Assembly (NCBI GenBank): GCA_018623785.1
Contig: JAAZVD010000047.1
Coordinates: 1 to 8,948 of the forward strand
From: Bacteroidota bacterium
GTDB taxonomy: Bacteria; Bacteroidota; Rhodothermia; Rhodothermales; UBA10348
Direction: 5' to 3'
DNA: 8,948 nucleotides
A program made the translations under genes and the position numbers. The notes beneath the pieces were generated by a model that was not told the origin of the DNA, made no database searches, and saw only the letters and a list, made by a program, of their open reading frames with translations. Positions 1-6,233 of this stretch are shown piece by piece (the stretch's first letter is position 1; every line of letters begins with the position of its first letter).

Positions 1-617
1 AACGTACCTCGAGGGTTGACGGGGCCACGGCGCGAGACGTAGACATGGTTGTCGTATAGTACACCAACGCCGGTGAACGAGACTTCTTCGTCTGTTTCAA
101 TCGGATCCTGCGCATTGAACTTGCGCGAGTCATCATCGAATGGGTGCCAGATGATGTCCCCCACTGCTGGCGAACCGGTCGTGATACCATCGATGCGCAT
201 GACGACAGGAAGATTCCAGACCCTTCCATTCAGCAGTGTATCCCGCCGCGCTGTCACATACGTGCGAAAACGTCGGTCCTGGACGACGGACGTTGCTCCC
301 CCTTGAATAGGAATGAACGTAGCCGGGCGACCGGACAGATCGAACACGTGAAGGCCCCTGTCATCGACGACATACAGCAATTCATCAAACCCAGCATAGA
401 CATCCCTTGGCGCTTCGAAAGGTGCGCCATCCGCTCCGGTCTCGTAGAATGGAAACAGCGGAACGTATTCAACCTCGTTCAACAGCTCCGGGTCATTACG
501 TCCGGCCTCAAATATTTCGTCCGTCACATCATCCTGTTTCGAACCCAGGATGGCATCGCAACCGGTCAGTACAACCAGCAGGAGGACCATCAGACCATAT
601 GTAATTTTGGTGGTCAT
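1..617 (-). CDS. Lipoprotein with NHL-like beta-propeller motif (5' part, 3' end outside window)
   Basis: The reading frame opens at ATG 617-615 and stays open for 205 codons to the window edge, so the C-terminus is missing. Residues 1-20 are a clear lipoprotein signal: a Lys at 4, a hydrophobic core, and the lipobox L17-T18-G19-C20, so export and lipidation at Cys20 are expected. Residues about 69-101 (APRDVYAGFDELLYVVDD followed by GLHVFDLSG) read like one NHL propeller blade, and further strand-like segments follow (PVVMRIDG, VGVLYDNHVYVSRRG). I infer a surface or periplasmic propeller lipoprotein, with no enzymatic assignment. The start overlaps the stop of the PorV-like gene as ATGA and has no Shine-Dalgarno sequence, which suggests translational coupling. 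The lipobox is firm; the NHL call rests on one recognisable blade and could be another propeller family. Confidence 0.88.
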   Translation of the reverse strand, partial: MTTKITYGLMVLLLVVLTGCDAILGSKQDDVTDEIFEAGRNDPELLNEVEYVPLFPFYETGADGAPFEAPRDVYAGFDELLYVVDDRGLHVFDLSGRPATFIPIQGGATSVVQDRRFRTYVTARRDTLLNGRVWNLPVVMRIDGITTGSPAVGDIIWHPFDDDSRKFNAQDPIETDEEVSFTGVGVLYDNHVYVSRRGPVNPRGT

Positions 618-1633
618 AGCGCGAGGGAAAGTCCAAAGCGATGGACGTTGCCGAGGCGGGCCATACGGTTGAAGCCGTAATCCACGCCGAGCGAGCGACC
701 AGCCACAGGCAGGGAAAACCCGATACCCAGACTTGGTGCATCCATCTCCTCGACACCGAATCGGTACCCCGCACGCAGAAAAAACATGCGCTGGTAACCG
801 TATTCGGCACCAAGTGTCCAGTATTCGGCGTTATCGTTCGGATTATTGAGCTGCGCCAGAGCGGTCAACCGGGTCGAGCCTCGGAAATCGCTTCGCGTGT
901 CCCCGCCCAGGATGTCATAAGCGAACCCGAGGTGGAAGGTCGTCGGTGGCGTCATCGCCTCGAAGTCCGACTCGATCCGGACGGGTTCGTTGGCAATGAC
1001 AGGGCGGGACAATGCTCCTTCGGGACGGCCATCGAATCCGAAATTTCGTACGGCCACTGCCATGCGCGCTCCTGTCGAGCCTACCAGGTAGTGGATTCCC
1101 ATGTCGAAGACAACGGTGGATGCTGTCAGACCAGCCACGGATTCCTGGATATACTTGGTCGTCACACCGTACGAAAAGAGGTCCGTCAGTTGCTGCGACA
1201 CCGTCAATCCGGCAGCCACGTCGATCAACCGGAAGGTCTCCCCCGTGCCCTCTGGCTCAAACTCTGTAGTCACCTTCATCTCACCGGAATTCATGGTATG
1301 AAGGCTGGCCCCCAACGTTATGCCCTGCGGCATCCGATAGGTTACCCCTACGAAATCCAAGCTTACATCCACGAAATAGGCGGTGTGATGAAAAGCCGCC
1401 TGAATGCCGGGTAAACGCGCGGCCAGTGCTGGATTCCATACCAGCGCACTCACGTCGTCGGCATCAGCCACCACACTCTCACCCAAGGCGGCGCCACGGG
1501 CGTCCACCGGCACTTTCAGAAACTGAAAACCGGAGGTGCCCGCTCGCTCCCCACCCAGGGTGGGCAGGAGTTGAGCCCGGGACACAGGTACAGCCAGGAC
1601 CAGCAGGAGCGCTATGACAAGGATGCGTTTCAT
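614..1633 (-). CDS. PorV/PorQ-family outer-membrane beta-barrel protein
   Basis: The 339-aa protein has a signal peptide at residues 1-21 (MKRILVIALLLVLAVPVSRA, cleavage near A20-Q21). The family signature follows at about 36-70: FQFLKVPVDARGAALGE, then an acidic DADDVSALVWNPA stretch. This matches the N-terminal pattern of PorV/PorQ proteins (FLK..VgaRa.gmG...va.a.D..a..wNPAg). The rest is alternating amphipathic strands with short turns, as in a roughly 14-strand barrel, ending in FGLSLAL. PorV in the type IX secretion system carries cargo from the SprA/Sov translocon to the PorU sortase; PorQ has related roles. A paralogue beside T9SS cargo genes could serve those cargos, but that is inference. 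It might equally be a barrel of the wider family with no T9SS role. The gene starts in a 1-nt TGATG overlap with the TonB-receptor stop and ends in an ATGA overlap with the next gene. Confidence 0.92.
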   Translation of the reverse strand: MKRILVIALLLVLAVPVSRAQLLPTLGGERAGTSGFQFLKVPVDARGAALGESVVADADDVSALVWNPALAARLPGIQAAFHHTAYFVDVSLDFVGVTYRMPQGITLGASLHTMNSGEMKVTTEFEPEGTGETFRLIDVAAGLTVSQQLTDLFSYGVTTKYIQESVAGLTASTVVFDMGIHYLVGSTGARMAVAVRNFGFDGRPEGALSRPVIANEPVRIESDFEAMTPPTTFHLGFAYDILGGDTRSDFRGSTRLTALAQLNNPNDNAEYWTLGAEYGYQRMFFLRAGYRFGVEEMDAPSLGIGFSLPVAGRSLGVDYGFNRMARLGNVHRFGLSLAL

Positions 1634-4539
1634 CAGAAGCGGAACGAGAGACCGAACATGATGTGACGCTGCGGCAGGAAACGCGCCGGGTTGAAGGGTG
1701 GTAATCCCGATGTATTGGGGTCCTCGTACCGTAAATCTCGAGTGCCGGTAGGCACGTCGTAATCCGGATTACCGCGCAGCGCAATAAAATCCGTCGAGGA
1801 TGGATCCACATCCGGATAGGCTTTGCCAGTTACCGGATTGATGATGATGCTGTTCTGTTGGTTGAAGAGATTCGTAATCTCCAGCGACAACCGCACATCC
1901 GTACCCTGCACCGTCAGCGTCTTGCGCATGCTCAGATCGAACCACCACCACATCGAGCCAATTTCCGAATACCGATCAGCCGGATCGGGGACGGTTGCGT
2001 AAATGGGACGCCAATCCTGTTCGCCCGAGAACGGGTTGACCTCATTACCCTGAAACTCTACCGGTGTGTAGCGCTGCCCGCTGCGAAGTGTGCTCGAAAG
2101 CAGTGCGGAAATACGGTTCAGCCCCTTGACGCCCCAAAGCGGCCGATCCCGGTCGTGCTGGAAGGTGAGCGTCGTCTTGAGATCGAACGGGCGATCCCAT
2201 GCCAGCGGGGTCTCGAAGGTATTATCGATGTCTCCGTTGGCCAGGAAATCGGACAAGGCATCATTGTTCGTGCTCGAGAGGCCCGTGGCACGGGAGAAGG
2301 ACGCTGCCACTTGCCCGCTGTAGCGGTCTCCGACGCGTTTGAGATAGCTTGCTTCAATCCCCCGAACTCGAGCAAAGTCTCCATTGATGCGGAAGGCACG
2401 CAGCACCTCGCGGCCAGTCGGATCCGGTACGATGACGCTCTCCACAGTGATGAAATCAAACTTATCCCGCCAGAATGCCGTGATATTCAGGACATCGTTG
2501 GACGTGAACTGGGTGCGCAAACCGAGTTCGTAAGAGATATCCACTTCCGGATCCAGGTTCGGGTTTCCCAAGTCGGAGAAGAAGGAGCGATCCTGAAAAA
2601 ACGGATCCAATCCGGTGTACACGAACGTCGGGTGCGGCAGCTTGGTCGAATGGCCGTAGTTGAAGAACAGCACGCGGTTTTCCGTGATCGGGAACGAGAC
2701 GCGTAGCTTCGGCAGCAGCCGGAATTTGGTACGCAGGCCGAGAAGAGACACGGATTCGTCTTTGTAATCCTGGCGGATCGTATCCAGGATCGGCGCCTGC
2801 GGATTATCGATGAGATCATCCACGTACCTGCCCGGCGCCCAATATTCCAGACGCATCCCGGCGTTGGCAATCAATCCCCGATAGCGGATCTGGTGGGTGC
2901 CGAACACCGCACCACGTCGGGGCTTGACGCGCCAGATGTCGGAGGAATCCCCGAGGCGGCCCGTGCTGGCACCATCGCTCTCTCCAATCGGTGCACCCAC
3001 CCAAGGGCGAATAACATCAATCCACTGATAGTCGTTGAACTTGGTCTCGAAGCCGACACTGAGACGGTTGTTCAGATCTTTTGAGAACCGCGTATAGGTG
3101 GCCCGGAGCGTGTATTCCTCGGCAAAATGGTCATGGAAGCGGGTAGCTATCCCACCATTGTTGATCAGACCCGGTCCCGGAAGAACGAATTGCGCATTCG
3201 GGTCGAGCGGATTCCCCTCGTCATCCACGAACAAATTGGCCGGGTAGGTTACAATCGAGAACGGATCGAGCTCGGTATCGACGTTGTCGGGACGCCAATT
3301 GCGACCGTTGGCGTCGGAACGCAAACGAGTGAACAAGCGGCTGAACTGCACGTCGTAGAACGACTGCTCGCCGAGTACATGCGACCATTTCAGGTATGCG
3401 ATGATGTTGTCGTGCGCAAACGTACTGGCATTGTCTGGCTGCTGTACGAAGGCATACTGGAAGCCGGGAGATATAACCGCTTCGTTGCCGGTAACCTGCA
3501 ACATGCGGGTGTTCTGATTGACGGTCAGCGAGCGCTGATAGGATCCCTGCAGCTTCTTACCGGGAGCCACCTCCCAGGTCAGCTTGGAAATGCCGTTCCA
3601 GCGGTTGCCTGTGCGGGGCATGAAGGTAGTGCCATCCACAAGTGAGGTGCGGACCTGATCCGGCGTAGCCGTTTTGCGGGTAAATCCGTCGGAGAGCTGC
3701 ACCTGACCCGACAGGAAGAAGCGCAGCTTGCCGGGGATGATGGGACCGCTCAGGTTCGCTTCCCAAACATCCTCCATGAAGTTGGCATCCGAATCCGTGT
3801 TGAAGCCGAGGTTGTCCCGCTTGTGAGAAAAGAAGCCCTGCAGTTCATCCGTCCCGTCCTGCGTTTGTACGGCCACGATGCCGGACGTGACGTCGCCGAA
3901 CTCAGCGCCGATGCCACCCGTTGTGACCTCGATGGATGAAAAGGCATTGGAACCCACATCCAAGCCGAATCCGGTTCCCGCCAGCGGGTCCTTGGCAGAA
4001 ACGCCATCCACGTAGAATCCGGTCTCCGAGGCGCGGCCACCCCGGATGTACAAGCCAGTCGGGTCGCGTACGACACCCACCTGCGTGGCAACGGCCTGCT
4101 GCACATCCCGCAGCGGCGCCAGCTCCAGTTGCTCGCGGGAGATAGTCGAGGAGGAGGACGAGCTTTCCACATCTACGAGCGGTTTCTCCCCGACCACGAC
4201 AATCTCGTCCTCGGTCGAGAGCACGGCAATTCCGAGTTCCACGTCCAGCTCCGTGGTTTCCCCGTTCCGGATCTGGATCTCCGTAAACAGCTTGGTCTCG
4301 AAACCAATGAAGGAGATGCGCACCGAATACTCCCCGGCGCGCAGGTCTGGAATGTCGAAACGACCGTCCATATCGGTGGCGGCACCCCGCGATGTGCCTA
4401 CCACAATGACGTTCACACCGGGCAGTGTTTCCCCGGTTTCGGCGTCCGTCACACGACCGACAAGGATACCCTGTGCGAACGACGGCAATGCCGTGGCCAG
4501 CATCAGGACCAGCAAGGCGATATGGAATCGACGCGTCAT
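1633..4539 (-). CDS. TonB-dependent receptor with N-terminal carboxypeptidase-regulatory-like domain
   Basis: I place the start at ATG 4539, which overlaps the preceding TGA by 1 nt. A GTG one codon upstream is possible but less likely. The 968-aa protein has a signal peptide at residues 1-23 (...LATALPSFAQ). A CarboxypepD_reg-like Ig domain follows at about 25-105 (GRVTDAETGETLPGVNVIV, DMDGRFDIPDL.AGEYSVRISFIGFE). A TonB-box-like DEIVVVGEK lies at 111-119, and a six-serine run at 126-131. The plug domain spans about 130-235 (GLYIRGGRASETGFYVDGV, GAEFGDVTSG), and the rest is a 22-strand-type barrel ending FGLSFRF, a typical C-terminal aromatic BAM signal. Such receptors import large or scarce substrates with TonB/ExbBD energy. 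No SusD partner is adjacent, so this is not a standard SusC/SusD pair, and the substrate cannot be read from sequence. No cysteine is present. Confidence 0.96.
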   Translation of the reverse strand: MTRRFHIALLVLMLATALPSFAQGILVGRVTDAETGETLPGVNVIVVGTSRGAATDMDGRFDIPDLRAGEYSVRISFIGFETKLFTEIQIRNGETTELDVELGIAVLSTEDEIVVVGEKPLVDVESSSSSSTISREQLELAPLRDVQQAVATQVGVVRDPTGLYIRGGRASETGFYVDGVSAKDPLAGTGFGLDVGSNAFSSIEVTTGGIGAEFGDVTSGIVAVQTQDGTDELQGFFSHKRDNLGFNTDSDANFMEDVWEANLSGPIIPGKLRFFLSGQVQLSDGFTRKTATPDQVRTSLVDGTTFMPRTGNRWNGISKLTWEVAPGKKLQGSYQRSLTVNQNTRMLQVTGNEAVISPGFQYAFVQQPDNASTFAHDNIIAYLKWSHVLGEQSFYDVQFSRLFTRLRSDANGRNWRPDNVDTELDPFSIVTYPANLFVDDEGNPLDPNAQFVLPGPGLINNGGIATRFHDHFAEEYTLRATYTRFSKDLNNRLSVGFETKFNDYQWIDVIRPWVGAPIGESDGASTGRLGDSSDIWRVKPRRGAVFGTHQIRYRGLIANAGMRLEYWAPGRYVDDLIDNPQAPILDTIRQDYKDESVSLLGLRTKFRLLPKLRVSFPITENRVLFFNYGHSTKLPHPTFVYTGLDPFFQDRSFFSDLGNPNLDPEVDISYELGLRTQFTSNDVLNITAFWRDKFDFITVESVIVPDPTGREVLRAFRINGDFARVRGIEASYLKRVGDRYSGQVAASFSRATGLSSTNNDALSDFLANGDIDNTFETPLAWDRPFDLKTTLTFQHDRDRPLWGVKGLNRISALLSSTLRSGQRYTPVEFQGNEVNPFSGEQDWRPIYATVPDPADRYSEIGSMWWWFDLSMRKTLTVQGTDVRLSLEITNLFNQQNSIIINPVTGKAYPDVDPSSTDFIALRGNPDYDVPTGTRDLRYEDPNTSGLPPFNPARFLPQRHIMFGLSFRF

Positions 4540-6155
4540 CACTGCGGGAATCCGAGGCTTTCCAATATCAGGTGGACGGCGTAACGGGCAGCGTCAGGAT
4601 TATCGTCGGCTCCAACAACGAGCGGGGCTCCATTGGCTTCGTTGACCAGCGGAATGGAAAACAGTGCCACGCGGCGGTCATCACTCATGGATGCGATAGT
4701 AGAGGGGCCGGGCCAGGTGCCGCGACGGTTGCCCACCCGCGTCACGTACTGGAACTGGGCATCGTAGAGCGGAATAGTGGCTGAACTCGTGGCCACATAC
4801 GGCAGTGTATTGATCACGAACCCATTCATCTTGAGCTCCGGCAATGGCTGGGAAACTCCGGGAAGCGTGTTTTGTGCGGATACCGGCGTACGCGACAGCA
4901 GACGCAGCGTTTGACGCAGCGAGTCCGGAAAGGTGGTTAGTGCGTTGAGCGGTAAAAGCAGTGTGGCCGCATTGGTCGCAATCTCCTCGGGATCTACCGG
5001 CAACTGGATGGGTGAGTGTACCATCATCTTGCCACCGTTCTCGAAAAAGGGCTCCATGATGGGGGCCACGAAGGGAAGATTATTACCAGTAATCTGGTCT
5101 GTCGTGGAAGAAGCTACCCAGTAGATGTAGTCATAGCCCAGCATGAACCGCTCAAGCGAGGGCTGCGCAGTGGGTGGCAACAGCCCCGATCGCGGAAAAT
5201 TACCCGAGCTGCCCGTCGTATACGGCGTAGTAATATCCCATATGTCGATGGGGGTACCGGCCGGCAGATACGTCCTCAGCAGATCCTGGTGAAAAGAGGT
5301 TACCGTGGGGTGCGTAGCCCGACGGAAGTCATTGACATAGAGCACATTGCTGGTCTTTCCCTTGACGAACCACGAGTATTCGACCCGAACGGAGGTGGTG
5401 TCGGTCTGGTCAGCAGCACGTACATACAGCGTGTTGACCTCGTTGATGCGAACACCGGGCACCGTAACCCCGGTGGATTCGAATCCACGACCAGCATAAA
5501 CCTGCGCGTCCACGATCTGACCCTGAGCACCCGGATTGGTCTGTGGAAGCACGAACGTGGCCAGGCTGATATCCGGGGGCAGGGCCACAAAATTGAGCGA
5601 ATCATTGAAGCTGACGTCGATGCGCGCCAGATTGGTATCGCCATCGGGGTCCTCGGCAACCCAGCCGATCGACATCACATTGAATGTGGTATCGGGTGGA
5701 AGATCAAAAGGGCTGATTCGGATCGTGGGAGGCGAATTCTGGATGGGATAGACGGTACGGGCCGGTGAGGGATCGGCAAGATCCTCCTCGTCTATGGCAC
5801 GCACTTCAAAGACTACATCTGATACGCGATCTCCCCTGCGTATAGGGAGAAGGAAGAGGGAATCAGTCGTTGTTGTGTAGGACCAGTCCTGCCCCTCCTC
5901 ACCCAGGGTCTGATCGAAAAAGCGCACTTCGTAGCCCTTGACGAAGCCGTCTGGATCGTCACCACTCCACGTGATACGCACGGTACTGACCAGCCGTTCA
6001 TCCTCCCCGAGGTTGTCCAACAGAGACTCGTCCCGGACACTCAGCCGCGTATCGGGCGGCTGATTGGCATTGGGATTGCCACTGATGCCCGAATCGCAGG
6101 AAACGAGCAACAGGGCCATCAGGAACAGGCCGGCTATGGATGGAAAGGATTTCAA
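4539..6155 (-). CDS. Lipoprotein with Fn3-like repeats and GATase-like C-terminal half, unknown function
   Basis: The frame is open from ATG 6218, but I favour TTG 6155. From there the protein is 538 aa and begins MKSFPSIAGLFLMALLLVSC, an ideal lipoprotein signal with lipobox L18-V19-S20... read as LLVS followed by the Cys at residue 20. The ATG start would add 21 Pro/Arg/Gly-rich residues encoded by a strong hairpin; TTG 6167 is a second candidate. Residues about 31-137 (NQPPDTRL, VRITWSGDDPDGFVKGYEVRF) and 141-262 (SPPTIRISPF, IGWVAEDPDGD) look like two Fn3/Ig-like domains. From about 268 (NVLYVNDF) through YDYIYWV, PIMEPFFENGGKMMVHSP and the C-terminal ARYAVHLILESLG, the pattern resembles a ThuA/glutamine-amidotransferase-like Rossmann fold. 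The only cysteine is the lipidated one, so no GATase nucleophile exists. A binding or scaffold role is more likely than catalysis. The stop overlaps the receptor start as TGATG. Confidence 0.88.
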   Translation of the reverse strand: MKSFPSIAGLFLMALLLVSCDSGISGNPNANQPPDTRLSVRDESLLDNLGEDERLVSTVRITWSGDDPDGFVKGYEVRFFDQTLGEEGQDWSYTTTTDSLFLLPIRRGDRVSDVVFEVRAIDEEDLADPSPARTVYPIQNSPPTIRISPFDLPPDTTFNVMSIGWVAEDPDGDTNLARIDVSFNDSLNFVALPPDISLATFVLPQTNPGAQGQIVDAQVYAGRGFESTGVTVPGVRINEVNTLYVRAADQTDTTSVRVEYSWFVKGKTSNVLYVNDFRRATHPTVTSFHQDLLRTYLPAGTPIDIWDITTPYTTGSSGNFPRSGLLPPTAQPSLERFMLGYDYIYWVASSTTDQITGNNLPFVAPIMEPFFENGGKMMVHSPIQLPVDPEEIATNAATLLLPLNALTTFPDSLRQTLRLLSRTPVSAQNTLPGVSQPLPELKMNGFVINTLPYVATSSATIPLYDAQFQYVTRVGNRRGTWPGPSTIASMSDDRRVALFSIPLVNEANGAPLVVGADDNPDAARYAVHLILESLGFPQ

Positions 6156-6179
6156 GGGCAGTATCAACGGTGCCGGGTA

Positions 6180-6214
6180 GGCGGGCGGGCGCGGGTACCC
6201 CGCGCCCGCCCGTC
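6180..6214 (-). terminator. Strong GC hairpin between secreted-protein gene and lipoprotein gene; terminator-like, attenuator or mRNA-processing element
   Basis: Positions 6182-6195 and 6199-6212 are perfect reverse complements: a 14-bp stem of G-C pairs only, closed by a 3-nt loop. A wobble pair (6181-6213) and a further G-C pair (6180-6214) extend it. On the minus strand the stem begins about 20 nt after the TAA at 6234-6236. No T-tract follows on either strand, so a classical intrinsic terminator is not supported. It may be a partial terminator, or a 3' stabiliser that lets the secreted protein be made in excess over the downstream envelope genes. The structure is certain; its function is inferred. 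Confidence 0.55.
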
Positions 6215-6233
6215 GCATATTCCGGCGTAGGCC

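Noticed and set aside
144..680. Plus-strand open frame of 178 codons
   Set aside because: Antisense to the NHL-like lipoprotein, which has a lipobox and overlaps its upstream neighbour as ATGA.
641..1414. Plus-strand open frame of 257 codons
   Set aside because: Antisense to the PorV-like gene, whose family motifs and signal peptide are clear; no recognisable protein on the plus strand.
1858..2706. Plus-strand open frame of 282 codons
   Set aside because: Lies wholly antisense to the TonB receptor barrel. Its translation is rich in Arg/Glu/Val with no domain or signal, and it reflects codon bias of the opposite strand.
5016..5768. Plus-strand open frame of 250 codons
   Set aside because: Antisense shadow of the Fn3/GATase-like lipoprotein; no motif or start context.
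1633..6155. SusC/SusD polysaccharide-utilisation pair
   Set aside because: The lipoprotein next to the receptor has Fn3-like and Rossmann-like segments, not the helical TPR-type pattern of SusD, and no glycoside hydrolase is in the window.
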